From: Saccharina japonica
Lineage: Eukaryota; Sar; Phaeophyceae; Laminariales; Laminariaceae
Assembly (NCBI GenBank): GCA_008828725.1
Contig: MEHQ01002986.1
Location: 176,300 to 240,299 of the forward strand
DNA: 64,000 nt
Reading direction: 5' to 3'
Shown here: piece by piece, positions 46,401 through 56,832 of the stretch
Layout of the letters: every line of letters starts with the position of its first letter
How positions within the stretch are numbered: the first letter of the stretch is position 1
Position numbers and translations under genes: made by a program
Notes under the pieces: model-generated
What the model saw: the letters and a program-made list of their open reading frames with translations, nothing else
Database searches by the model: none
Told to the model about the DNA's origin: nothing

Positions 46401-47580
46401 CGATTTCCGTTTATTCCTGCTTAAAGACCTAACACGCCATTTGGAGTAAGCACCGAGGAGATTGGCGACTTAGCCCTAGGCTGGGATGGCCCAGGTTTTC
46501 CCACAAACCGCCAGGCCTGTAGTGTTGGGGTCCTTAAGATGAATAATGAAACGACGCTGCGAACAGGAAGTCCAGCAGAGGTTTAATCTATCCCGAAGGT
46601 TGTAGCCAATGTAAGTGCCTTAGGCGAGATGGGGTGGTACGATCACGGAAGAAACCATATACCAAGTTTTGTGCAAGCCGCAGGTGAGCTAACTGTCACG
46701 TTACGCCACAAAGGTGGCTTTCAACAGAGAGGCAGGGTAGACGCTCAAGATAGTAGTGGTAGTTAGATACTCTAGAATATTTACAACACAGACGGCGAGG
46801 GCGATGCTTCGGCCCCGGCATAGCAGAGCACCCCATCATGGAAAACGGCACATTCAATGTGTCAAAAACAAATAACGATTTCGCGACGGCAAAGGAATTT
46901 GTTTATGGTGTGATATTTGTCAGTGCAGTGAATGTCTACGCTTGCATGTTGTTCTTCAGCAACAAGCACGTTTTTTTTTTCTGTCGAAACACTGGTGAAG
47001 CCTTTCCCTTTGTCCGGTTTTTATCGCGCCACACAGAGAGGCTGGCGGGGGTTAGTGTTATTGTCTGCGTATGGCCGCTTTTTCCTGGCGCCTTCGTGTG
47101 GCGAATGCGATGTCACAACGACGTAAGGGTGCTACCCGTTCGTTTATTACCCGGGTACCCGGTCAGATTTACCCGTACGGGCACTACCCGTCACAGGCTC
47201 CGGGTTCAACCCGAAAGCCGCCTGGTCTTTCGGGCCGGATATCCGGTTAGCAACATGTCCCCGTCGTCGGAATTGCCTGGCAATGATTTCGCAAACCCTT
47301 CAAACACGCAACCGATCCCCGGTGCAACATGGCATTGAGCTTCCAGTGTATGCTACGTGTCAGAACATGAAATTATTCCTACACGAAAACCCGGGTACCT
47401 GTGTATCGGTTCACCAGCATCTCCCCGTTGTTAGCACCCCTGTCAATATCTCCAGAGGTCCTTCATGTACGCAAACGGTCCAGCGCAACACTAGCTTCAA
47501 GTTTCCCAGCAATTAACTGTTGATTCTCGTATATTAGTACTTTGTTCGATTTTATATTATACTTAGAGGTGCGCGACTTC
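43435..47580 (+). repeat. Segmental duplication copy C (EsV-1-7 segment)
   Basis: Collinear with copy A, but sequence equivalent to A about 4620-6660 is missing: C passes from the equivalent of 'caaagtctggggtt' (about 44567) to 'ttgcggccaatg' (about 44688). A GT-repeat block (43722-43790), also found at 13112 and 42810, interrupts its left part. Contains the EsV-1-7 gene 45221-46243. Confidence 0.85.
45221..46243 (+). CDS. EsV-1-7 repeat protein, copy C (340 aa, eight repeats)
   Basis: Eight C-X4-C-X16-C-X2-H repeats starting at about residues 4, 42, 80, 118, 156, 195, 234 and 275. Repeats 4 and 5 are almost identical (FNFGGSETAVYC), pointing to a recent internal tandem duplication that neither copy A nor B has. 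The last two repeats are the divergent C-terminal pair (WGVPADC, RWGLTGEQ), followed by a tail ending KTECSF. The start uses the same 'tacagcgagaATGG' context. No intron, membrane segment or signal peptide. The intact frame despite heavy decay in the flanks suggests selection on the protein. Function unknown; family members in brown algae include a developmental regulator. Confidence 0.9.
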   Translation: MGRCSHDNCTRGSTFSTKGQKTPAYCKQHAEDGMVDLRHKRCSHGICTKQPTFNTEGSKMAAYCKTHAGDGMVDVRNRRCSHPSCTKQPMFSTEGSKRAAYCKTHAAGGTVNVRYRRCSHDSCTRTPIFNFGGSETAVYCRQHAADGMVNVRYRQCSHDSCTISPSFNFGGSETAVYCKQHAADGMVNVHRTYHCSHDACTTEPSFNYEGSKKAAYCSKHAVDGMVRVIYTHQCSHIGCKRRRVWGVPADCTPTVCFRHKDDIVDGPVINFKARCKSEGCGKVSRWGLTGEQPTHCPDHGPLNNGLVCTIVTAREKPFCPSPSCHATRSTSHTVKTECSF

Positions 47581-47649
47581 CGTTATGTTTTACTGTAGTA
47601 TTGCTGTATGCTTTCACCGATCCTTTAAAGTAAGTATTGGATTACAGTA

Positions 47650-48050
47650 GTTGAGGCCTCCTGCCCCGAAGTTGGGGAGTCTCACCCCCGTGCTGAGTGT
47701 ATACTCAGCGCGGCGGCGATCCTGGCCGTTGAAGACTACAAACAAACGCAGAAAATACTGTTCGTTACTTTTTAGCTGGGCTGGGATGGTCAGAATTGTT
47801 CATCAAACGCCTCGATGGCTTGACTTTTTGGCGCCTTGGAAGAGAATGATATCATGTGCCACATTCTGATCCAGTAGTTTCGGTTCCTACTGTTAATAGT
47901 GGTACGACATGCCTACGATCACGCCGTTCCAATTGGTTGACTCCCGATTTGACTGCAGTATTCTTGTACGCTTTCGCCCATCATTTGAAGTAGGTATCGG
48001 ATTAGGTGAGGCCTCCTGCCCCAGCCAGTGGCCCTACCCAACTTCCTTGG
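47650..48050 (+). repeat. Dispersed repeat shared with 51080-51425
   Basis: Shares 'ttggcgccttggaagagaat' and 'cgttccaattggttgactcc' with 51080-51425, in the same orientation. The segment 'gaggcctcctgcccc' occurs twice inside (47652 and 48006), so there is also a local imperfect tandem. Confidence 0.65.
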
Positions 48051-48179
48051 ACTTTTGAACTATCTGTTGATCATTTGGCTGGGGTTAGATAACTCTTTCC
48101 TGGCCATTGTATCACCCAGATTTGCAGTAAAACACCTCTACCGTGGAGTGCTCGCGGCAAAGCCTTCGTGAAAGGGTAG

Positions 48180-48490
48180 TTTAGTCCGTCGACGGAGTAA
48201 CGGCCTCCGCAAAACGAAGTAACGGACAAAGCAGGGCGTGCGTTATGTGCAGGTTGCACCTGCGCAGGGTTATTGGTAGAGAGAATGAGGCATGTCTGTA
48301 TTGGAAACTGGGATAGGATAGGAAGATGTTTGGTGCAGGGATGAAGGGTTCCCAGTCTTTTGGAGAAAGGCATCGCGTGCAGGTCAGCATCCCCACGTTG
48401 GGTACGAGCAAACACGAGGCCCTGTGACGAGCACGGGCAGACGTGAGGTAGTCACTGGTTTGGCCAGCCAAGCCAGAAATGTGTGCCTTA
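48180..48490 (+). repeat. Dispersed repeat R2, copy 2
   Basis: Matches 18330-18730 and 50020-50310 through 'gacggagtaacggcctccg', 'gttattggtagagagaatga' and 'ggtcagcatccccacgt'. The 271-codon minus-strand frame through here (48181-48996) is not conserved in the other copies. Confidence 0.7.
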
Positions 48491-49039
48491 TTTTCTTCCT
48501 CCCTTTTCCTGCTCCGGCACGTCGGCTGGAACAGCAGTGAGCTGAGCGTACGTGGGTGGCAAGCTGACGCGACATCGGTGAACAGGGAAGACCTGCTGCA
48601 AGGACTGCAACTAGCGAGCTCCAGAATAAACACGGTACGTGTGTATGTGTGGGGATGGCTCATTGGAGATAAGATGCTGCCTGACGATAGGCGAAGAAGC
48701 TGACGCTGAGTGGAATGTTGCCCGCGTCCCAGTGAATGGGCGGGTCGTTGATGAGAAAAGAAAATAAGAAAAAAATATTTACGCACGTGTTGCGGCGGGT
48801 GCATGCACGACTGCACGAGTATAGACGTGGCAGTACCGACGAGAGGCAGAGAGACACAGGCAGACTCGTACGGATGTCGTCTCGAAGTACATATATACAC
48901 ACACGCACATCGAGAAAAGTTATGATACATGCCGGTAAGGTACGATGGAACCGCATATATATATTGTTTTATGCGCATTCTACTGTACGAGTACATCTAT
49001 ATCACACGGCTGATTCCGGTGGAGGCTCCAGAACGCCCG

Positions 49040-49639
49040 TGTACGGCTGCTCTTTTGTCAAATTGGAAATAGGTCCACGACCAACTGAATGCTTGTTTGT
49101 TGCGTCGAGTGACTTGGACAGTTCCAAGGCCTGATTGTTGACCGGGACGCGGGGTGACGTGGTGTTTTACGCCAGTGTCACACAATTGGGAAACACGCGA
49201 GGGCAGCAGGCTGACAATGCTGAGGAACGGTTTAAGGGGCATAAGGGTGATGAGTAACATGTTTGAAGTGTGTGCGTGCGGACCCGGAGCGAGGTTCGTG
49301 GGCCGAGGTCGTCCTTTAGGGCAGACGGCGGTGTCGTTGCCCTTATGTTGGAGTTGATGCATGCTTTCCTGGTTTTCCCGGCCATGCCCCCCTTTCCTCG
49401 TATCGATGTGGCACGACCGTATTAGTGTAATAGTGGTTAGGTATGGCCGTGCTCTTCGAGCAATCAAGGAGAGAGTGGCGAAGTCAGGTCGGAATCCCGA
49501 TGAGTTCGCCCTGCTCTTGTTGCCTATCGGAGGAGCGACCACGCTCGCGGGAGGGAGAGACATATCGGAACGAGTGATCGACAGAAAGGGGAGGTGGAAG
49601 TCCGACGCGCACAAGGCGTACACGCATAATAACATATAA
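49040..49639 (+). pseudogene. Decayed tyrosine recombinase, plus-strand copy
   Basis: The last 93-codon frame (49361-49639) ends with PIGGATTLAGG, then DISERVIDRKGRWKSDAHKAYTHNN and a stop. This matches the C-terminal box II region of element-encoded tyrosine recombinases (H-x-x-R-IGGAT, then GRWKSDAY-x-x-Y). The first His and the Arg are lost (LLLLPIGG), so the copy is inactive, but the segment carrying the nucleophile Tyr (KAYTHNN) remains. Upstream blocks in other frames (around 49150-49260) align with the inverted copy at 19975-20935. Could be a DIRS/Ngaro-type retroelement or a Crypton. Confidence 0.75.
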
Positions 49640-49904
49640 GATCTACAAAAGTGTCGCGCAAGCTTGCAAAGGCAAAGGTGGCAAAGGAGAGGCAGCCGGG
49701 GGAAGGAACAGTGTGGGATAGATAATAACTAAGAGTACGGTAAACAATAGTCTCACATCACCTCGGTGTTGGAGGAGTCGAATGGTACTGTACCATTCGC
49801 TCGGAGGCTTGGTCATCCGAGACAACTGTAGGCCGTACTAGTTAGGAACCCGGCCGGTATCATAGTAGGGAGAGAGGCAGTAGAATACCGTAGTCGAGAT
49901 ACTC

Positions 49905-50445
49905 AAGGTATTGCAGGAAGCTGCGATACAGGTATCTGGCCGAGGGGAGGAACCTCTCTCTCCCACGCCTCAGGAAACGATAATGATAATGCAATTCGAA
50001 AGATATACAGTAAAGGGTAGTGTTGTCCGTAGACGGAGTAACGGCCTCCGAAAAACGAAGTAACGGACAAAGCAGGGTTTATTGGTAGAGACAATGAGGC
50101 ATGTCTGTGTTGGGAACTGGGATAGAGGAAGTTTGATGCAGGGATGAAGGGCCCCGCACGCAGTCCTTTGGAGAAAGGCATCGCGTGCACGTCGGCATCC
50201 CCACGTTGGGTACGAGCAAACACGAGGCCCTGTGACCAGCACGGGCAGACGCAAGGTAGTCACTGGTTTGGCCAGCCAAGCCAGAAATTTGTGCCTTCTT
50301 TTCTGCAGCCCCACCCCCCCCCATGGTATGGCAGGAAACTGCGATACACGTATCTGACCGAGGGGAGGAACCTCTTTCTCCCACGCCTCAGGAAACGAAA
50401 ATGATAATGCAATTTGAAAGATATACAATAAAGGCTGGGTAGTGG
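49905..50445 (+). repeat. Local direct repeat plus R2 copy 3
   Basis: The blocks 49912-50020 and 50330-50440 match each other ('gaggggaggaacctct', 'cccacgcctcaggaaacga', 'aaagatatacagtaaagg'), enclosing an R2 copy at 50020-50310. The 49912-50020 block also matches 19615-19690 in inverse, so it belongs to the flank of the recombinase element. Confidence 0.7.
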
Positions 50446-51070
50446 TAAATCGATGACTGCCGCGGAGTTAATTTCCCGCCGCTGTCTAGAGGCACCGTCG
50501 TACTTTCGATGGGACACCACCGCCAAGACCTACTCGCGGTCGCCCTTATACACTCCCATGGCACTTCATGAAATCGGGTATAGACCTTCCCCCTGGAACG
50601 AGCGTCTATGCGCCGTATCGGGTCGGTAATAGACAACCGCGCCAACTATCAGGCGTAGACGACCTACCGTAAATCATCTGCACCACAGAAACGCGAGTTT
50701 GTGATACTACTGCTTTTGTTTGGATTAGCATGACGGTGTCACTGGGCAATGCGATCGTCGTCAACCGTCTGTACGCGGGGTGGCTGTGTAGGGCCTGTCA
50801 CTCATCCCACGGTAGGAGCTTGACTTGATTATAGTATAGGCTCCGGTTTTGTGACCGGTTCAGCTTCTCAAGCGAGTAACTACCGGCTAAAGTCCTCATT
50901 GTTCTCGCGCATTTGTTTTAGCTCCTGTTCTCTAATCAATATAATCAAATATTGGTCGGGTTGCACGAACAACCTTCTCCGAAGGTACGATTCGGGTGCA
51001 TTAGATGATATTGAGACCCTCACGTGATGAGCTCAGAAAATAATCCACCACCCCTAAAACGCATTGCACC
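50446..51070. other. Intergenic stretch, no gene seen
   Basis: Short frames only; no repeat partner seen, apart from a weak resemblance to the MITE internal block near 51020-51060. Confidence 0.4.
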
Positions 51071-51079
51071 TTGTGTCAA

Positions 51080-51425
51080 GCGACTAAGGGAGGCACGACA
51101 GCGTCACGGTATCAGCCAACTCTGTGGCCCCGGCTGTTCCGGGTTGGCGTGTCAGCAATAATAGGGTTACATCAACGGCGAGTCACGGAAGAACGACCCA
51201 CACAGCCACATCCACACAATAGTCGTGACGGGTCGTCGGCTCTCCTTCTATATGCTCAAAATCGCTTATCAAAAGCCTTGATGGTTTGGCTTTTCGGCGC
51301 CTTGGAAGAGAATGATCTCGTGCGCTACATTAAGACCCGGGGGTTTCGGTTGTTACTAGTGGAACCACATCTCTCTACAATCACGTCGTTCCAATTGGTT
51401 GACTCCCGAGCTTACTTCCATAAAA
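51080..51425 (+). repeat. Dispersed repeat (partner 47650-48050) with small open frame
   Basis: A 125-codon frame (51071-51448) includes LFGALEENDLVRYIKTRGF. The homologous block in 47650-48050 preserves LFGALEEND but then has stops. It may be a remnant of an element protein; no family recognised. Confidence 0.45.
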
Positions 51426-51439
51426 ATATAAATAAGTTC

Positions 51440-52250
51440 CTTCTATGAAAGTTTTCTTACTTCCATGGAGGTAAAAATCTACTTGACCATGAACAACAAA
51501 TTACATCCATGGGAGTCAATGTTTTACAAGTACTTTCATGGAAGTAAAAAATTACTTCCATGACAGTGCAAAACAACTTTCATGGAAGTAAATTGACTTA
51601 CAGTGGTGTACTCACTTTATGGCCACCCCGGGACAGGCTCAAAAACGTGGTCTTATCTCTACCCATACGTTTATCTTTTACTACTGATTATACGAATTCC
51701 AAGTAGTCTTTTTCCTCGTTACAAGCTCACTTAGCGTACTGTGCCCTTAAATCGGATGGTCTTAAAAGGGGTGCGCCACTATACGTGGAAACGTTCATGG
51801 AAGTAAATCGCATTTACTTCCATGGAAGTAAATCGTGTTTACTTCCATGGAAGTAAAAACACTTCCATGATTCCGTGGAACTTTCTGTTCGAAGTGGGCC
51901 GTCGGCCACTAAACAGGTCTAGTGTGGTTCCGTGCAGCGCGCTACACGATTCGATGTATCCCGTTTGAAATTGGTTCACGTTTTCTTAATCATCGGAATC
52001 GGCCTACTTTGGATGGGACGGTGTACCAACTGAGAGCAGGGGGTGAATTCATGCCCTCGCTTCCATGTGTTACAAACTTCCATGGAAGTAAATGTTTACT
52101 GCCATAGAAAAGCTAAAAAAAGAGTTTTCGTGGAAGTAAAATCTACTTCCATGAAAGTAACAAAAAACTTTGGTGGAAGTAAAATTTACTTCCATACGTA
52201 CGACGTAGGGAAAAAAAATTGCTTCCTTCCGTGGAAACTTCCATGAAGTA
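51440..52250. repeat. Cluster of TTTACTTCCATGGAAGTAAA palindromes
   Basis: Two perfect 20-bp palindromes occur at 51813-51832 and 51838-51857, with about 20 full or half copies (ACTTCCATG / CATGGAAGT) spread over roughly 800 bp at irregular spacing. No gene lies inside. Irregular spacing and both orientations distinguish it from a simple tandem satellite. Confidence 0.85.
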
Positions 52251-53020
52251 AACTCAAAAATCTAATAACGCATGTGGTAGATCGGGTGCGAGATAGATAT
52301 GTGAGATAGAGATTCTCCGGAAAATGCAGGTGTGCCCTTACATATACCGTAGCCTGCCTCAAAAGGGTTATAAACCATGTACATATATATTTATATGTAT
52401 GCAAGATGACACCTATGATAACAAGATTAAGATTACACACGAAACATACTGGAACGAATTTCACAGTAGGTATTTTCTCCAAAAACCAAAGAAAAAAAGG
52501 ATGAGAGCTTCGGACAGAATATCGTACGTACCTCGTCGAAATATATGTATATACAGAAGCATCTATTGCTTCACGATTAGAGGTCGGTCGTTAGTTATGA
52601 GTGGACCGTAACACAGTTCTTCTTCGTGACAAACGGCCCAACTTTCGATGGACAGCTCTTCGAAATAATTTTAAGCTTTTCACTTTTTTCTTACAGCAGC
52701 ACGACTACTACAGTTAGCAGTCTATAGTCGTACTTTACTACTGTCAGCACGGCGACGACGACACTGGTGAGCTGGGACGACAAGGAAAGGCAGAGCATAT
52801 GTGCCCATAACAGACGCGACGCTCGGCGGCGTTTTGCACTCTCCCCGGTTGCTGAGACAATCAGGTTGGAAACCCGTCCGAGTTGTTGGGTGGGTGATAT
52901 CGAGCAATAATTCAACCTTGGAGGGGTGGCGGCTTGTTTTCTGAGTTATACGACGTACTCGCATGAGGAGGAGCTCAACATCTCACCCGAAAAACGACTG
53001 ACTTCGAAGAAGAACGTGTG

Positions 53021-53392
53021 TTGGTTCACCCAACCCGAGATCAAGGTTTGTACCGCTTTGTCCCAAAATACAAGGACCAGTTGTATACCTAAACTCGATA
53101 TGAACAGACCTCATATTTTGGCTCAATATGAACCGACCTGAAACGTTGGCTCAATATGAACAGACCTTAAATTTTAGCTCAATATGAACAGACCTTATAT
53201 TTGGGTTCACCCAACCCGAGATCAAGATTTGTACCGCTTTGTCCCAAAATACAAGGATCAGTTGTATACCAAAACTCGATATGAACAGACCTCATATTTT
53301 GGCTCAATATGAACAGACCTGAAACGTTGGCTCCATATGAACAGACCCTAAATTTTGGCTCAATATGAACAGACTTTATATTTTGGGACAGG
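53021..53392 (+). repeat. Nested tandem: two 181-bp units of 28-30-bp subunits
   Basis: 'ggttcacccaacccgag' begins units at 53023 and 53204 (181 bp apart). Each unit contains 'ccgctttgtcccaaaataca', then about four subunits built on 'aatatgaacagacct' with a T-rich linker. The sequence between 52251 and 53020 shows no gene. Confidence 0.88.
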
Positions 53393-53534
53393 GTGGCGGT
53401 GTGCGTTGTTATTATATAGCTCAAAAACGACTGTACCTCTAATCCGTCAGTCGTGGCTGCTCACTGGAGGAGTTCTCGAACTCGACACCGGTGGAAGACG
53501 CGTGCGACGATATACGTATGATATGTACGACGTG

Positions 53535-54423
53535 TAGCACGTTTTGGGCTGAAACCTTTTTGAGAACGACGGCGCCCCTTAACCCACACTTGTCGGAATG
53601 AAACATTCTTGTGCTCCAAAAATAAATATGTACTTGAAGTATATATTATATATACAAGGGAACATCGCCGTCGGCTCAGGCCGCCGGCGAGAGGAATAAG
53701 GTTAAGGTCCGCAATTACGATGCCAAGGGACAAACGCGTATCGTAAGTGGATAAACACTAGAAGAACTTGGATGTAAAATTTCAAAACATTCATCACGGC
53801 GGGGGGTACGGAGCGCGAGGCACGAGCGTCGAGAACTCAAGTTTTCATATATGAAAACGGAGGGCGAGGCACGAGCGTCGAGAAGTCACGAGCGTCGAGA
53901 ACTGACGTTTTGCTGAGCTCATCCAATAATACTAATACATATATATGTATTAATATTATTACACTTGTGCCGTTTCGTCACAAATCGCTCTCAGTCGTCC
54001 AAGGGTCAAATTGGCTAACCGTGGCTACGTATTTCCCTTTTTTGCCCTATACCTCTCTCACATCCGCCGCCCGCTGTACATGTCATGATGCAGTTTTTGT
54101 CAAGATCCACTACTGCTGTGTTATTTCCTTTTTGCCAGCACTGAAGTTTCGTTTGCGTGTTATGAAGTTTCGTCCTCCTTCGGTAGCTTCGTCGGCGGCG
54201 TGGGCCGACGGCGGAGTCCCCTTCTTGTATATATATACATGTTTCATTCCTATCTTAGGCTACGTAGTATGGGATTGTTCATCGGATACGTATCGTATAC
54301 CTAGCATTCCCCCCCCCCCCTCCAAAATTAGTTTTTGGGTGAGATATACAGTACGTAGAGAGCTCCTCAAGTGGCCACCCTCATAATCAAGATGGTGCAC
54401 CTCTACCCTTAAGGTAGCATGCT
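53535..54423. mobile_element. MITE-like element with internal insertion (possible)
   Basis: The left part (53545-53625, 'ccccttaacccacacttgtc' and 'ggaatgaaacattcttgtg') and the right part (54318-54423, 'gagctcctcaagtggccacc', 'ggtgcacctctaccc') match successive parts of the 31503-31752 family. About 700 bp separates them. That filler includes two 'cacgagcgtcgagaa' repeats at 53820-53900. The left end is unclear. Confidence 0.4.
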
Positions 54424-54684
54424 TCATGAAGGCCAAAACTAACTGCAAACCCTATATACCATGGGGGTTAGTCTTATATTATCACCCGGTGTGGTAATGT
54501 ACGGTCTCGTGTCGTTAAGTGCGTCCTGTGACGACTGCCACGGTATACTTAGGGATATACGAGCACTTTTTGGTTGAAAATGTGTATTTCTGTCCGGCCG
54601 ATCTGGAAGTAGAATGTTAACCCAATATGGTCGGTCCGCCATTTATTAATTTGTGTGTTTTGCACTACTGTGGATTCGTTGGTG

Positions 54685-54946
54685 ACGCATGCTGCGATAG
54701 AGGTGCAGCATGTTTTTTCTGAGCTCCTCACTTAAGGAGCCTCGTAACTCACCGAAAAAAGGATTTTGGAGGAAAATAAAAGTGCTGCCGGATGCGAAAT
54801 CTCACGACCGAAGTATACTCTGAAACGTTATTCGTCACAAAAATGAAAGTCCGACAAATTTGGGTTAAGGAGCCCGATCGTTCAGAAAACGATTCAGCCA
54901 AAAAGTGCTACGTACCTCTACCGTAGCACGCGTCTGGGTCGGACCA
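54685..54946. mobile_element. MITE-like element, about 262 bp
   Basis: Ends 'gcatgctgcgatagaggtgc' and 'acctctaccgtagcacgcgt' are inverted. The internal sequence is the reverse complement of 31503-31752 over nearly full length ('tttgggttaaggagcc', 'aagtatactctgaaacg'). No open frame. Confidence 0.72.
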
Positions 54947-54949
54947 CCC

Positions 54950-55890
54950 CTTATTTGTTCGCGCATTTTTGCACTACGCGTAGATTTGTTGTTCATGTAA
55001 CGCTATATATTGGGGTGCACCTTCGTGTTTTCTAGAAATAAAGTCGGTTTCTGAGGCAATCATAGAGCTCCTTGAGGCCGGCAAAATCCCAGAATAACGT
55101 CGGTGCACTCCGGTTCACGATGGTCCGCGTCTGCATGCGTATTACGCACATATACATGCGTCCGTGTCGAAACGCCCCTCCTGCTCCTGTTCCTCCTGTC
55201 GAAACCCCAAATAATGGTAGTACGAAATACGGAATAGAGAAACAAAAAGAAACGAAATGTCCGCCCCGAGAGTCTGTAGATTGAAACCAAAAATAAGTTA
55301 TTCGTCTTCTTCGCGAGAGCTACTGATAAAAACACAGCAGTATATAATCACCATTGAAAAAATATAACTAATTTATAGGCATTACACGCGTGCGACCAAG
55401 AAACAAAAACACGCTGCTCCGAATTCGCATCCCAGAAGCAAACAATAAAATAAACGCATACGAGTACAAAAATCTAAACTGCACGGAACCACATCGGCTG
55501 GGGTGGACAAAAGTGAACACCGACTACACCGAGTCTGACATGCGGTGGAATAGGACTCGAGATGCCTCCGCCCTCCGCCCCAACCCAGGACCGATCGACA
55601 CGTATATAACAACCTCCTCGTCCCCATGCCGTGACTGTTGAGACTCAAAAGCGGAGAATCCCAAATATATTCGGGACGGATACGTATACTCGTATAACGT
55701 CGCCAAATGGGGGAGAGGGGAAAATCACGATTATATCTCGCCAAAATCACGGTAAATCCCCAAGCCATAACAATGAGGACAGCGGGTGGTCAATCCCGAA
55801 TATGTGTATAACCCCGGGTCCTCGCCGCCGCGCGTTCTCCAGTCGCAGACCGCCCTCTTAGTATGAATTACACTAAGGGTCCCTCTACAA
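54950..55890. other. Intergenic stretch, no gene seen
   Basis: Short frames (55072-55284 +, 55382-55768 -) without recognised domains. A weak MITE-block match lies at about 55060-55110. Confidence 0.4.
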
Positions 55891-55919
55891 TGCCCGGTGC
55901 TGTATGCGCCAGACAACCA

Positions 55920-56060
55920 AGAATACCGGCACTATAGCGGGAGCCAACCGGCACTAATTACTCCGCACACTACCACACTGGTGAATCCCATATGTGCTGA
56001 ACGATTCCACAGGCACTATAGTGGGCAGCCGGCACTACTCAGCCGGCACTATATAGGGAC
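55920..56060 (+). repeat. Short repeats of CCGGCACTATAG type
   Basis: 'ccggcactatag' or close variants occur at about 55927, 56012, 56029 and 56044. Irregular spacing; function unknown. Confidence 0.6.
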
Positions 56061-56267
56061 CACTACGTACTGTATCACGTAGAGTTGGAGAAAGTTCTGG
56101 GAAAATGATGACGCCGGTTTTTTGTTTCCCCGTTTCGTTTTCAAAAGTTATGGCCCTGAGGCGGCATGTTCTCCAGCTGGAGGCCCTCCAGGTACTCGTC
56201 GTCGCGTATCTGGTATGAGAAAGCGGGGGGGGGGGGACACGACAGGCAGGCAAAAACAAAAAAAAAA

Positions 56268-56630
56268 AAGGTCAATCAATCAATGAATCAATAAATTAAG
56301 CAAAGAGTCAAGCACTAGACCAATCAAGCAGTCCATCGATCACATTTCAGAAATCTAGATGGGAAAAAAACTGTACAGAGTAAGTTGAATCGGTCAATCA
56401 ACCAATCAAGCAACAAATCATTCAATCAATCAATCAGTCAGTCAATCAATCAATCAACCAATCAGGCAATCAAGCAATAAATCAAGCAATCAATCAATAA
56501 ATCAATAAATCAATCAATCCATCAATCAATCAAGCAAACAATCAAGCAACCAATCAGTCTATCACTCAATCTATCTATCAATCAATAAATCCATCAACCA
56601 TTCAATCAATTACTCAACAACTAATCAAAG
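56268..56630 (+). repeat. Degenerate (AATC)n tract
   Basis: About 360 bp dominated by 'caatcaatcaatcaa' with interruptions. A directly following 12-bp minisatellite starts at 56833. Confidence 0.88.
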
Positions 56631-56832
56631 TCGAAACAGATCAAAACGCTTAATCAAAGTCGTTTTGAGGTCTCCCCTACAACCAGGCGTTGTGTAGACC
56701 CTTGACATGAGATTCACACCGCACGATCGAGTTTTGTTTGTGTTGAAGAAACGCAACTCCGGCCGCAGGCGCAAGAAAGACGTGCAACCCAACGCGCCTG
56801 ATCAGCCCGTCCGCAACAGAACATACCTCATT

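Noticed and set aside
48181-48996. 271-codon minus-strand frame
   Set aside because: Runs through dispersed repeat R2 and simple sequence; other R2 copies do not keep the frame.
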